This document shows positions 26,763-35,950 of a DNA stretch of 64,000 bases, in pieces. The first letter of the stretch is position 1; the number at the start of each line of letters is the position of its first letter. The stretch comes from Aquibacillus koreensis (GTDB taxonomy: Bacteria; Bacillota; Bacilli; Bacillales; Amphibacillaceae): contig NZ_JAOALK010000063.1 of NCBI RefSeq assembly GCF_025154055.1, positions 124,001-188,000 on the forward strand. The letters are read 5' to 3'. The notes beneath the pieces were generated by a model, which was not told where the DNA came from, ran no database searches, and saw nothing but the letters and a program-made list of their open reading frames with translations. Both the position numbers and the translations under genes were made by a program.

Positions 26763-28064
26763 ATGTCTTATAAACATGAACAATTAGATGAAGAAAAAGT
26801 GTTTAAGGATCCCGTTCATCGCTATGTACACGTCAAGGACCAAGTAATTTGGGATTTGATTGGTACACCAGAATTTCAACGATTACGTCGAATTAAACAG
26901 CTAGGAACAACATACTTAACATTTCATGGCGCAGAGCATAGTCGTTTTAATCACTCGCTTGGTGTCTATGAAATTGTTCGTAGAATTTTGCTCAATTTTG
27001 ATGGTCGTCCAAGTTGGAACCGTGAAGAAAGATTATTATGCTTATGTGCAGCACTCTTACACGATCTTGGTCACGGTCCCTTTTCCCATTCATTTGAAAA
27101 GGTGTTTAAGCTAGACCATGAAGATTTTACTAGAAAAATTGTACTTGGTAACACGCATGTTAATCAGATTTTGTTAAAGGTAAGTGAAGACTTCCCGCAA
27201 AAAGTGGCGGATGTTATTAATAAAACTTACGAGGACAAGCTTGTCGTAAGTTTAATTTCAAGCCAAATCGATGCAGATCGTATGGATTACCTCCAACGCG
27301 ATGCCTATTTTACAGGCGTTAGCTATGGTCATTTTGACATGGAACGAATCCTACGGGTAATGCGTCCGCTTGATGATCAAGTGGTGATTAAAGAATCTGG
27401 CATGCATGCCGTAGAAGATTACATTATGAGTCGTTATCAAATGTACTGGCAAGTCTATTTTCATCCTGTTACAAGAAGTGCAGAAGTAATTTTGTCAAAA
27501 ATCTTACACCGTGCAAAATATTTATATCAAAATAATTATAACTTTTCCTTACAACCGACACACTTTCTATCCTTTTTTGAGGGTGAAGTGAAACTAGAAG
27601 CCTATTTACGTTTGGACGAGCCGGTGGTATTATATTACTTTCAAATGTGGGCAGATGAAAAAGACGAGATTTTAAGGGACCTTTGTGAACGATTTACGAA
27701 CCGCCATTTATTTAAGTACATTGAATTTAATCCTAACTTGCAATTACAAGAATGGATGGAACTTTATAGCTTATTTAGAGATGCGGGCATTGATCCAGAG
27801 TATTACTTAGTAGTCGACTCCTCATCGGATCTACCATACGATTTTTACCGACCTGGAGAAGAAGAAGAGCGACTACCAATTCATTTATTAATGCCAAATA
27901 ATGATTTGAGGGAGTTATCCAGACAATCAGATATCGTGGAGTCTATTTCTGGAAAAAAACGTACCGATCACAAATTATATTTTCCATTAGACTTTATCGA
28001 GGCGCTGCCAGAAGATAGTACGATAAAAGATCGTATCTTTGAAATCTTGTTTAAAAACAATTAG
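26763..28064 (+). CDS. ywfO: HD-domain phosphohydrolase YwfO (dNTPase-like)
   Basis: HD-superfamily protein of 433 aa, the same length as B. subtilis YwfO as I recall. HD metal site: HSRFNHSLGVYEIVRRI, ALLHDLGHGPFSHSFE and SQIDADRMDYLQRDAYFTG. These are shared with SAMHD1-like and EF1143-type dNTP triphosphohydrolases, so a deoxynucleotide triphosphohydrolase role is likely but inferred. The ATG at 26763 has AGGAAGG upstream; the longer frame from 26613 crosses the promoter. ywgA follows 60 bp downstream. Confidence 0.92.
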   Translation: MSYKHEQLDEEKVFKDPVHRYVHVKDQVIWDLIGTPEFQRLRRIKQLGTTYLTFHGAEHSRFNHSLGVYEIVRRILLNFDGRPSWNREERLLCLCAALLHDLGHGPFSHSFEKVFKLDHEDFTRKIVLGNTHVNQILLKVSEDFPQKVADVINKTYEDKLVVSLISSQIDADRMDYLQRDAYFTGVSYGHFDMERILRVMRPLDDQVVIKESGMHAVEDYIMSRYQMYWQVYFHPVTRSAEVILSKILHRAKYLYQNNYNFSLQPTHFLSFFEGEVKLEAYLRLDEPVVLYYFQMWADEKDEILRDLCERFTNRHLFKYIEFNPNLQLQEWMELYSLFRDAGIDPEYYLVVDSSSDLPYDFYRPGEEEERLPIHLLMPNNDLRELSRQSDIVESISGKKRTDHKLYFPLDFIEALPEDSTIKDRIFEILFKNN

Positions 28065-28124
28065 ACCTCTTGTTTTAGAGGGGAGAAGTATAAATAGAAT
28101 TTCTAAGTTTAGGGGATGTTTGTG

Positions 28125-28625
28125 TTGTTAGCTAATCATGCGAAACTAATGAAATTTTTTCTAGCATCAGAAGAAGTGACTGGAAGAAAAAAATTACAAA
28201 AGATGATTTATATATTGAAAAAGTGCGAAGTGCCTTTTGAGGAAAAATATGAGTTCCACTTTTATGGTCCATACTCAGAGGAATTAACATTACGCATCGA
28301 GGAATTATGTAATCTTGGGTTCATTTCAGAGCTTAAGGAAAAGAAAAGTAATTATTACCAATACCGTTATCAAATGACCAAACAAGGGGAAGACTTTCTT
28401 CACCATTCACAAGTGCAATTGCCACCAATGGAAGAAAAGATTAACCTTATGAAAGAAAAAAGCTCTCGTTTTCTCGAATTAGTCTCGACGATGCTATATT
28501 TTGATCATTTAGAGCCCCAAGAGGTAGAAGAAAAAGTACGAACAGTGAAAAAGAAACAAAACTATACGGATCAAGATATGGCAGAAGCTTGGGTCTTTAT
28601 CTCTGAATTAAGACAAAAGCATTAA
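28125..28625 (+). CDS. ywgA: YwgA-family protein
   Basis: Uncharacterised cytoplasmic protein, 166 aa, with a winged-helix look in its first half (GRKKLQKMIYILKKC, FHFYGPYSEELTLRIEEL) resembling the Panacea/antitoxin SocA-like fold seen in YwgA relatives. The TTG at 28125 gives MLANHAKLM and is 9 nt from AGGGG; the upstream ATG at 28116 touches that Shine-Dalgarno. It is cotranscribed with ywfO and followed by a strong terminator. Function unknown. Confidence 0.87.
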   Translation: MLANHAKLMKFFLASEEVTGRKKLQKMIYILKKCEVPFEEKYEFHFYGPYSEELTLRIEELCNLGFISELKEKKSNYYQYRYQMTKQGEDFLHHSQVQLPPMEEKINLMKEKSSRFLELVSTMLYFDHLEPQEVEEKVRTVKKKQNYTDQDMAEAWVFISELRQKH

Positions 28626-28675
28626 TTTGATTTGAGATGCATGCCATTAGAAAAGCCAACATTCTAAACAAGTAA

Positions 28676-28722
28676 AAAGCTTAGGTTACTATCCCAACGA
28701 GGATGGAACCTAAGCTTTTTTT
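28676..28722. terminator. Bidirectional terminator between ywgA and ywhB
   Basis: AAAGCTTAGGTT / AACCTAAGCTTT arms with inner ATCC/GGAT, T-run on the + side and TTTTTACT on the minus side. Confidence 0.9.
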
Positions 28723-28734
28723 GGCTATGTAGAA

Positions 28735-28917
28735 TTAATCAATCAGTCTTTTACCGCCAACACCATAGTGTTGCTTGTTGATTTCTTCAACGAAAACAAC
28801 GACCTTTTCTCTTGAAGCACCAGTAGTTTCTACAACAGCGTCAGTTACCTTTTCAATCAACGCCTTTTTCTGTTCATCTGTACGTCCCTCTAACATTTCA
28901 ACAGTTACATATGGCAT
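28735..28917 (-). CDS. ywhB: 4-Oxalocrotonate tautomerase family protein YwhB
   Basis: 2-hydroxymuconate tautomerase of 60 aa with catalytic Pro at position 2 after Met removal (MPYVTVEMLEGRTDEQKKAL). Homohexameric enzymes of this family act on enol-keto pairs; the physiological substrate in Bacillus is unclear. The ATG at 28917 has AAGGAG upstream. The longer frame to 29103 is repeat-derived and not coding. Confidence 0.93.
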   Translation of the reverse strand: MPYVTVEMLEGRTDEQKKALIEKVTDAVVETTGASREKVVVFVEEINKQHYGVGGKRLID

Positions 28918-29034
28918 TCCGAAACACTCCTTGTTTGTATCCCACAACTGGGTGATAGTTTTGTAATAACATAAAGATAACTGAAATAAGAACTTTTGTA
29001 AAAACATAACCGTCGTACTTGCTGCAGAGTAGAT

Positions 29035-29508
29035 GTAAAATGCGACGTAACTAACCCACCCGCTCCTCGAGTGAAATTGGCTCCCTTTCCGAGGAGGAAT
29101 CACGAAAAATCCCAGAACCCGGATTTTTTCTAAGTTCAGATTCCTCTTGCGGGCACGGCCTCAGCTAACTCAGTCGCAAAGTACGCTCCTGAGTGGATCT
29201 TCGGCTCGCGCTGTTCCCGCAGGAGTGTCGCCAATTTCACTCGATCCGCTAGTAACTGCTTCAAACTAATGATACAGGTATTAATATCTAGTAATGTAAT
29301 TTGGTTCGAGATTTAATTCCTAGATGTATTATATATGCATCATATGTCTAAATGAATCAATGAGTAGATAGCACAAAAGAGTGGAGGCAGATTACGGAGA
29401 CTCCTGCGGGAACAGCGCGAGGTGAAGACCCCGCAGTGGTGCCCTTCCACGAGGAGGCTGAGGCCGTGCCCGCGGAAAGCGAAGTATTCTGCCGGAACGG
29501 TGTTATAT
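29035..29508. repeat. Composite repeat A(-)/B(+), copy 2
   Basis: A (29035 to about 29290) is fuller than in copy 1: it retains the block GGGCACGGCCTCAGCTAACT through CTGTTCCCGCAGGAGTGTCG. B (29382-29508) is nearly identical to B of copy 1 over its GC-rich core. The AT-rich spacer between them also aligns with copy 1 (TCTAGTAATGTAATT, TCTAAATGAATCA). The element lies between ywhB and ywhD, where B. subtilis has ywhC. Confidence 0.88.
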
Positions 29509-29656
29509 TGGTAACCTCAATGATTAATTCACTACGACGGAGTTTATACAAAATCCCTATAGATGAAAACCATTTCCTTATTTGCTACAATGTTTTTACA
29601 GTAAACTTTAGGAAATAATAGGTTACATAGACGTAGAGGTTAAAGGAGGATAAACG

Positions 29657-30172
29657 ATGGCAGATGAGACGCCAAAGAAAAAGAAGAATAATCAGTTCAC
29701 CATTATGAAAGATGATTCTAATGACGGCCATGGTGGGTATGGCGTTGGTTCCATAAGTTTAGAAAATATCTCCCCTGTTATTATCGACCCAGGTGAAGAC
29801 CTTGCATATGTTGATATGGATGCGATGCATGCACGTAGTAAGATTGAAAGACGTGTAAAAATCGTACCTAATCGAGATGAAGTACCCAATGGCAAACTGT
29901 ATTGGATGGTTTGGGTTACGGTAAATAGAGGACAAAAAGGTCCATATTATCACGGCTTAGGTGCATGTGAATTTGTAGTAGATCGCTCAATCAAACGTGC
30001 ATACAAATCGATGCCAGAGCATGTAAACAACATGGATAAGTCGATGAAAGGGAAAGTGGTTGTTGATCATATGGACGATCATTCGAAGCAATTACTCGGA
30101 AAGTTTTTACGTGAGTTTAGTGCTGAAATGTGGGAAAACGCTCCTGAAGAATTGAAACAACCTTTTGAATAA
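29657..30172 (+). CDS. ywhD: YwhD-family protein
   Basis: Cytoplasmic protein of 171 aa conserved in Bacillaceae, function unknown. Recognisable by the Lys-rich N terminus (MADETPKKKKNNQFTIMKDD), the DLAYVDMDAMHARSKIERRV block and YHGLGACEFVVDRSIKRAYKS. AAAGGAGG precedes the ATG. Its place before a converging class A PBP gene matches the B. subtilis ywhD-ywhE order. It ends at a long bidirectional terminator. Confidence 0.9.
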   Translation: MADETPKKKKNNQFTIMKDDSNDGHGGYGVGSISLENISPVIIDPGEDLAYVDMDAMHARSKIERRVKIVPNRDEVPNGKLYWMVWVTVNRGQKGPYYHGLGACEFVVDRSIKRAYKSMPEHVNNMDKSMKGKVVVDHMDDHSKQLLGKFLREFSAEMWENAPEELKQPFE

Positions 30173-30280
30173 AAAGTGAACAATTTGTGAACAAAAGAGA
30201 AATTTTGTTGAAAAATCTTGTGGTTTGTAATAGGAATTTGTACAATATGTATCACATGGTTATTCCATGTAGCACTAGGA

Positions 30281-30330
30281 CAAAGAAAAAGGCCGGATCA
30301 GCTATCCGGCCTTTTTCTTTGTCTTTTTTT
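30281..30330. terminator. Long bidirectional terminator between ywhD and pbpG
   Basis: CAAAGAAAAAGGCCGGAT / ATCCGGCCTTTTTCTTTG, an 18-bp perfect stem with T-runs on both strands. Confidence 0.92.
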
Positions 30331-30398
30331 AATAACAAGTTGCTTCGCTCACCCTATTATTGGTCCGCTCAAACTCAGCAGGAGCGAACCAGAAAGAA

Positions 30399-32486
30399 TC
30401 AATCCCCAACAAACGGAAGCCAATCCCAGAAACCTTTTTTCTTATCCTCTTTTTCGGTCTCTTCCTCGTGTTCATGTTCCTTTTGCTCCTCATCCGGAGG
30501 TAGGTGGAGCGAGCAATAAGAGGTTGGTGCCGTACCTTCAACAAAATACATCAAACGCTCATTTTCACAATACGGTGTAGCAAGTTCACCAGTGGATGGG
30601 TCAACATACTCTCCAACGATTCCCTCTGGAACAGGATACGTCTCAAGTGGCTTCCCTTCATGGGAATGTTCCATAAAAGTAGCCCAAATGTCTTTCGCAT
30701 ATTGGTGCTCTTTCATTTTTTCAATAGCTTGATTGTTATCATACCCTGTCCAAACGCCTGTCACTAATGATGGACTGTATCCAATCATCCAACTGTCGGT
30801 TTGTGTGGTCCCGGATTTACCGGCATATTGTTGTGTTAATTCATCAGCGATGGTTGCTCCGGTCACACGCATGTATCCGTTTAGCGACTCATCAAACATC
30901 CCTGTCATTAAATGAGTGAGGATGAACGAAAGTTTTGGATCCAAGACTTGTTCTTGTTTAGCCGTATCTCGTTCATAAATAACGTTACCTTTTGCATCGG
31001 TTACCTTTGTAATCGTATGAGGCGTGATATTCGCTCCGCCATTTGCCAGCTTACTATAAGCGGATACCATTTCATGCACACTTACTGTCTCGGTTCCTAG
31101 TGCTAAAGAAGGGACTGGGCTTAGTTCACTTTTTATCCCGAACTGTTTAGCCGTTTCTACTAATGTTTCAGGTTTTAAAAATAGATTCGTTTTAACAGCA
31201 TACACATTATCTGAAAGAGCGAGTGCCTGTGCAAGCGTAATCGATCTACCTGCATAATAACCGTTATAGTTACTTGGTTGATAGACGGTACCATCTGCCA
31301 ACTCGAAATTCGTTGGTTTACTCATAAGAGGTGTCGTTGCTGTATAGCCATTTTCTAAAGCTGCGTAATATAAAAATGGTTTAAAGGAAGAGCCTGGCAT
31401 CCGCTTTGCTTGCGTTACACGATTAAATTGACTCTTTTCGTAATCCTTGCCACCAACAAGCGCTTTGATGGCGCCGGTATTCGGCTCCATTGCCAGAGCT
31501 GCTGTCTGCAATTCAGTTTGGGGATCAATCGTTTTTACAACCGTTTCCTCCAAAGTTTCTTGCTGATCAGTCTGAAGGGTTGTATATACCTGGTACCCGC
31601 CAGAGCGAATATCCTCTAGATTTTTTCCAAGAACCTGCTGTAGCTCTTTTAATACTACATCTTGAAAGTATGGTGCAAATACTTTAGTCGAACGATCTTT
31701 TTCTTCAAATAATGCTAAGTGCTCTTTTTTTGCTAAAAAAAGTTGTTCCTCTGTAATGACATCTTGCTCGTATAATCCAGTCAAAATTTGATCTTTCCGA
31801 GTCATCGCATTTTCATAATGATGATAAGGAGAGTAATAAGTGGGTCCTTTAGGAACACCTACTAAAAGAGATGCTTCTGCTAGGCTCAGATCCTCGGCAG
31901 ATTTCCCGAAGAAATAGCGACTTGCTGCCTCAATCCCGTATGCACCATGCCCATAATAGATTGTATTTAAATAGCCCTCTAGTAATTGATCTTTTGTATA
32001 AAACATTTCCAATCGAATCGTATAGAGAGCTTCCTTTAGCTTTCGTTTCCATGTTTTTTCATGTGAAAGGTATAGGTTTCTAGCATATTGCTGTGTGATT
32101 GTACTCGCACCTTCTGCCATCGACATCGAGCTTATATCTTTCCATGCGGCACCTAAGATCCGTTTAACATCGAACCCGACATGGTCATAAAACCGACGAT
32201 CTTCCGTTACTAATGTTGCTTGGATAATGTTTGGACTGATATCTTCTAGGTCAACCCAATAGCGGTTTTCGACACCGTGTTCTTCCCCAATCACGTTACT
32301 TTCACGATCATAGTAAACCGTGGTTTGCGTGTTTGTTAATGGCGGGGCACCGAGCATGTAAGCATAAAGGATTACACTTAGTCCAACCCCAATCATGAGG
32401 CATGCAAAAATAATGGATAGCCTTACTATCCATTTCAGCGGTCTTTTTTTAAAATTTGCTTGAAAATGCTTCATCAATCGGATCAT
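30399..32486 (-). CDS. pbpG: Class A penicillin-binding protein, PbpG-like
   Basis: Bifunctional peptidoglycan synthase, 695 aa. Cytoplasmic start, membrane anchor at about 20-44, then glycosyltransferase family 51 domain (VTEDRRFYDHVGFD with catalytic Glu95, GASTITQQYARNLYL, GYLNTIYYGHGAYGIEAA) and a transpeptidase domain with SSFKPF (active-site Ser), SDN and KSGT. It ends with a Glu/Lys-rich tail. B. subtilis PbpG (YwhE, PBP2d) at this locus is made in the forespore; that role is inferred. ATG at 32486 has AGGAG 7 nt upstream. Confidence 0.93.
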   Translation of the reverse strand: MIRLMKHFQANFKKRPLKWIVRLSIIFACLMIGVGLSVILYAYMLGAPPLTNTQTTVYYDRESNVIGEEHGVENRYWVDLEDISPNIIQATLVTEDRRFYDHVGFDVKRILGAAWKDISSMSMAEGASTITQQYARNLYLSHEKTWKRKLKEALYTIRLEMFYTKDQLLEGYLNTIYYGHGAYGIEAASRYFFGKSAEDLSLAEASLLVGVPKGPTYYSPYHHYENAMTRKDQILTGLYEQDVITEEQLFLAKKEHLALFEEKDRSTKVFAPYFQDVVLKELQQVLGKNLEDIRSGGYQVYTTLQTDQQETLEETVVKTIDPQTELQTAALAMEPNTGAIKALVGGKDYEKSQFNRVTQAKRMPGSSFKPFLYYAALENGYTATTPLMSKPTNFELADGTVYQPSNYNGYYAGRSITLAQALALSDNVYAVKTNLFLKPETLVETAKQFGIKSELSPVPSLALGTETVSVHEMVSAYSKLANGGANITPHTITKVTDAKGNVIYERDTAKQEQVLDPKLSFILTHLMTGMFDESLNGYMRVTGATIADELTQQYAGKSGTTQTDSWMIGYSPSLVTGVWTGYDNNQAIEKMKEHQYAKDIWATFMEHSHEGKPLETYPVPEGIVGEYVDPSTGELATPYCENERLMYFVEGTAPTSYCSLHLPPDEEQKEHEHEEETEKEDKKKGFWDWLPFVGD

Positions 32487-32743
32487 ATTCATTCTCCTGT
32501 GAGGCTTTAACATCGTTTTCTACATTATGGGAAAATAAACAACAAAATAAACATAGACCGCTTCAGAAAAAAACTTGATTTTTTTTGAAAAATCTCTAGA
32601 ATTAATTTGTTTGATGATGTAGTTATTGGTAAACAAGTAATAAAGAGGAAAAGGTCACGTGTGATTTTGATATAAATAGGGATAAAAATAGGCGCGATAC
32701 AAACCCTAAACATAGGAATTTTGATCAAAAGGAGTTTTCGGGT

Positions 32744-33571
32744 ATGGATCTATGGTTTACAGAAAAACAAACAAAACACTTTGGTATTACAGCTAAAGTT
32801 AAAAAAACACATCACACCGAACAAACTGCATTTCAACAGTTAGACATGATCGAAACGGAAGAATGGGGAAATATGCTTGTGCTCGATGGTATGGTGATGA
32901 CCACACAAAAAGATGAATTTGTTTATCATGAAATGGTTGCACATGTACCTTTATATACACATCCAAATCCAAAGCACGTACTCGTTGTCGGTGGTGGAGA
33001 TGGCGGCGTTATTCGTGAAGTGTTAAAACATAAATCTGTGGAAAAAGCGACACTTGTGGAAATAGATGGCAAAGTGATTGAATACTCGAAACAATACTTA
33101 CCGAAAATTGCAGGGGACTTAGATGATCCAAGGGTAGAGGTTAAAGTCGATGATGGTTTCATGCATATTGCCAATAGTGAAGAAGAATACGATGTTATTA
33201 TGGTCGATTCAACAGAGCCAGTTGGACCTGCAGTAAATTTATTTTCCAGAGGGTTTTATGATGGCATTGCAAAGGCGTTAAAAGCCGACGGCATTTTTGT
33301 CGCACAAACAGATAACCCTTGGTTTAAAGCAGACCTAATCAAACAAGTCTACCAAGATGTGAAAGAAATTTTTCCGGTTACAAGATTGTACACAGCGAAC
33401 ATTCCAACATATCCAAGTGGTTTATGGACATTTACAATGGGAAGTAAGGAACATGACCCATTAAAAGTGAAGCAAGATCGTTTTGATCCAATCGAAACAA
33501 AGTATTATACAAGTGATTTGCATTTCGCGGCGTTTGCATTACCTAAGTTTGTAAAAGATTTAACCGAATAA
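32744..33571 (+). CDS. speE: Spermidine synthase
   Basis: Aminopropyltransferase that makes spermidine from putrescine and decarboxylated S-adenosylmethionine. The protein is 275 aa. Conserved: [16 protein letters not shown], the nucleotide-binding [18 protein letters not shown], and [11 protein letters not shown] with the catalytic Asp. AAAGGAG precedes the ATG. speB follows 33 bp later, so the last two polyamine steps are cotranscribed. Confidence 0.97.
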   Translation: MDLWFTEKQTKHFGITAKVKKTHHTEQTAFQQLDMIETEEWGNMLVLDGMVMTTQKDEFVYHEMVAHVPLYTHPNPKHVLVVGGGDGGVIREVLKHKSVEKATLVEIDGKVIEYSKQYLPKIAGDLDDPRVEVKVDDGFMHIANSEEEYDVIMVDSTEPVGPAVNLFSRGFYDGIAKALKADGIFVAQTDNPWFKADLIKQVYQDVKEIFPVTRLYTANIPTYPSGLWTFTMGSKEHDPLKVKQDRFDPIETKYYTSDLHFAAFALPKFVKDLTE

Positions 33572-33604
33572 CGGTTAGAAGATATGGGAAGGGGAAATAG
33601 AACA

Positions 33605-34477
33605 ATGAGATTTGATGAAGCATATTCTGGAAAAGTTTTTATCATGTCGAATCCGACAATTGAAGAGTCAAAGGCGGTTATTTACGGCATGCCAATGGAC
33701 TGGACGGTTAGCTTTCGTCCGGGTTCACGATTTGGCCCGAATCGAATTCGAGAAGCATCACTAGGGCTAGAGGAATACAGTCCTTATATGGACAAGCATA
33801 TGGAAGAAGTAGGTTACTTTGATGCGGGAGACATTCCGCTTCCGTTTGGTAACCCACAGCGTAGCCTTGATATGATCCAAGATTACGTGACACAGTTACT
33901 AGACTTAGGAAAATTTCCTTTAGGCTTGGGCGGTGAACACCTCGTATCATGGCCAGTTATTCAAGCCTTCTATAAAAAGTATCCAGACATGGCTTTGATT
34001 CATATTGATGCACACGCAGATTTACGAGAAGAATACGAGGGAGAGCCATTATCCCACTCGACTCCTGTGCGTAAAACGTGTGAATTAATCGGGCCAGAAA
34101 ATGTCTATTCGTTTGGTATTCGTTCCGGTATGCGTGAGGAATTTCAATATGCAAAAGAAAGTGGCATGCATATGTCTAGGTACGAGGTGGCAGAGCCATT
34201 AAAAGAAATTTTACCAACATTAAAGGGAAGAAACGTCTATGTAACGATTGATATCGACGTGTTAGACCCGGCGTTTGCGCCTGGAACGGGGACGGCAGAA
34301 GCGGGTGGAATAACATCGAAGGAACTATTACAAGCGATCCAATACATTGCACAATCAGATGTAAATGTAGTTGGAGCCGATCTTGTTGAAGTTGCCCCAG
34401 TTTATGACCCAACGGAACAAACGGTTATCGCAGCTAGTAAATTTGTCAGAGAAATGTTGTTGGGTTGGGTGAAATAA
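33605..34477 (+). CDS. speB: Agmatinase
   Basis: Mn2+-dependent ureohydrolase converting agmatine to putrescine and urea, 290 aa. Metal ligands are visible: GGEHLVSWPVIQAF, IHIDAHADLREEYEG and TIDIDVLDPAFAPGTGT. The ATG at 33605 has AAGGGG 10 nt upstream and gives the usual SpeB length; the upstream start at 33584 lacks a Shine-Dalgarno. It is the second gene of speEB and ends at a terminator. Confidence 0.96.
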   Translation: MRFDEAYSGKVFIMSNPTIEESKAVIYGMPMDWTVSFRPGSRFGPNRIREASLGLEEYSPYMDKHMEEVGYFDAGDIPLPFGNPQRSLDMIQDYVTQLLDLGKFPLGLGGEHLVSWPVIQAFYKKYPDMALIHIDAHADLREEYEGEPLSHSTPVRKTCELIGPENVYSFGIRSGMREEFQYAKESGMHMSRYEVAEPLKEILPTLKGRNVYVTIDIDVLDPAFAPGTGTAEAGGITSKELLQAIQYIAQSDVNVVGADLVEVAPVYDPTEQTVIAASKFVREMLLGWVK

Positions 34478-34507
34478 CGGAGCGAGCTTGCTTTAGGTAA
34501 TGAACAT

Positions 34508-34552
34508 AGAAGCCCTTAGAATGGCAGTTTTGTCATTCGCGGGCTTCTTTAT
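34508..34552 (+). terminator. Terminator of speEB
   Basis: AGAAGCCC / GGGCTTCT outer arms with inner AATG/CATT, followed by TTTATATT. Confidence 0.8.
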
Positions 34553-34576
34553 ATTGTTCATATAATTGTCGTATTT

Positions 34577-34621
34577 TTGTATATGTTTACCAATACTATT
34601 TATGATAAAATAAATAGTATT
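34577..34621 (+). promoter_or_regulatory. Promoter with a perfect 12-bp inverted repeat over the -10 (candidate operator)
   Basis: TTGTAT (34577-34582), 18-bp spacer, TATGAT (34601-34606). AATACTATTTAT at 34592-34603 and ATAAATAGTATT at 34610-34621 are perfect inverted arms separated by GATAAA, so the dyad covers the -10 and the likely start site. A dimeric regulator bound here would block transcription of the AimR-like gene, which starts 55 bp downstream. No T-run follows, so it is not a terminator. Confidence 0.6.
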
Positions 34622-34675
34622 ATGACTTTTTTGTCAAGATTAGTCGAATGTCACAGGGGAATGGCAGGGGAGGCA

Positions 34676-35743
34676 ATGGATTTCAACAATTATGGTCAAA
34701 CAGTAGACTGGGCATCTTTTACGTTTCACGGTAACGAATTACCTCTCTATCAAGTGTTTCAAATGCTTAAAGTTACCGAAAAAGAGGAAATCGCGATCAA
34801 CAAAATGCGTGCATTATGTCTACAAGCTAAGTCGGAAGAAAATATGAGAAAAGGCCTCGAATTCATTCAAGTGCACGGTTCAATGGAAGAGTTAGATGCA
34901 CTTATAAATCGAAATCTAGCTACCAATCAACGTGCTAATGTCGACTGGGCAATAATGTATCAATTAGTGAATGAGCGCAAAAAATATATTAATCAACCAA
35001 ATAAGGACAATATGCAATTACAAGAACTGTTAGAGAAAGTAAAAGCTCTAGGGGAACAACAAGATGTAGAGCTACAGTGCTTACGAGATTTTCTACACGT
35101 GTACTGTTATTTCGATATGAAAAGGTACAGTGAATTAGGGAAATTTACGGATCGTTTATTGTCATCAATCGATCAAATAAAAGACCCACTGATCATGGAG
35201 TTGTTTACAACTAGACTTGATAAAGTCATAGTCATCTACCACTGGAAGCGAAATGAAATGATTATAGCTCGTAAGTTTGGTTATCGGGTATTAAATAGAA
35301 CATCAAGTGCTCATAAAAAAATTGATATGCATAACACATTGGCATTGGGTTACCTTTTTGATAATTTCCAACAAGCAATCTATCATGCTAACCAAGCGAA
35401 AGAACTTGCAGAAAATGAAGGCTTCACATTGGCGCTTGATAGAATTAACAATAAAACCATCCCTTTTATCGCCGCATTCCATCGAAAAACAGAAGGCATC
35501 ACATCGAACGATCCATCAGAGCAGGCACACCTTGCTCTAGCAAATGACGATGTGGAAACATGCGTTAACATTCTGAAAACCATGGAACCACTGACACCGT
35601 TTCAACAATACTATCTTGGAAAAGCTACAAGAGATGAAGATCTTCTCATGGCGTCATACCAACGATTTATGAAAGAACGCAGTGATTTCTTTTTTGCCAG
35701 GTTACCGCTTTTAGAATTAAAGAAATTAAATGACACTATATAG
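34676..35743 (+). CDS. Orphan AimR-like (arbitrium receptor family) TPR protein
   Basis: Helical repeat protein of about 355 aa. Its C terminus (EQAHLALANDDVETCVNIL, YYLGKATRDEDLLMAS, RLPLLELKKL) matches the pattern of phage SPbeta/phi3T AimR as I recall it (EQAH, YYLKG, RLPLLELQKM). Central segments such as MEELDALINRN and WAIMYQLVNERKK also fit. AimR proteins bind a hexapeptide and control aimX transcription. The roughly 30-residue N-terminal helix-turn-helix of AimR appears absent here. No AimP-like prepropeptide follows, only a terminator. The ATG at 34676 has GGGG 5 nt upstream; 34661 is an alternative. Function is inferred from family only. Confidence 0.75.
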   Translation: MDFNNYGQTVDWASFTFHGNELPLYQVFQMLKVTEKEEIAINKMRALCLQAKSEENMRKGLEFIQVHGSMEELDALINRNLATNQRANVDWAIMYQLVNERKKYINQPNKDNMQLQELLEKVKALGEQQDVELQCLRDFLHVYCYFDMKRYSELGKFTDRLLSSIDQIKDPLIMELFTTRLDKVIVIYHWKRNEMIIARKFGYRVLNRTSSAHKKIDMHNTLALGYLFDNFQQAIYHANQAKELAENEGFTLALDRINNKTIPFIAAFHRKTEGITSNDPSEQAHLALANDDVETCVNILKTMEPLTPFQQYYLGKATRDEDLLMASYQRFMKERSDFFFARLPLLELKKLNDTI

Positions 35744-35769
35744 CGCTTCCTTAATTGGGAGCGCTTTTC
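35742..35769 (+). terminator. Terminator of the AimR-like gene
   Basis: AGCGCTTCC / GGGAGCGCT arms followed by TTTTC, directly after the stop codon. Confidence 0.8.
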
Positions 35770-35800
35770 ATGTGGCGGGTTATTGTAAAGCATCATCCCT

Positions 35801-35910
35801 GTATTCGGACAAGAAGAGCGAGCGTGAGTCATTGAGAGTCAGAATGAGGTCCGTATTCGGACAAGAAGAGCGAACGAAAGTCATTGAGAGTCAGAATCAC
35901 CCCTGACGCC
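35801..35910. repeat. Two-copy tandem repeat GTATTCGGACAAGAAG, period 52 bp
   Basis: Two units with GGAC at 35807 and 35859 (52 bp apart), sharing AGTCATTGAGAGTCAGAAT. A third, partial unit trails off. The core resembles that of the 6.6-kb repeat. Confidence 0.85.
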
Positions 35911-35950
35911 GCACACGCGGAAAGTTAAAGGACTGTTGAAGCGTTACTAT

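Noticed and set aside
28918-29103. Longer form of the ywhB tautomerase reaching into the repeat
   Set aside because: The tautomerase requires Pro next to the initiating Met, and the ATG at 28917 with AAGGAG is the proper start; the extension is repeat-derived.
25117-29508. Insertion sequences at the composite repeats
   Set aside because: No transposase frame and no coding capacity; inverted ends are internal to each half, and target duplications could not be identified.
35741-35890. AimP-like peptide precursor after the AimR-like gene
   Set aside because: The only short frames lack a hydrophobic signal segment and a Shine-Dalgarno, and a terminator directly follows the receptor gene.
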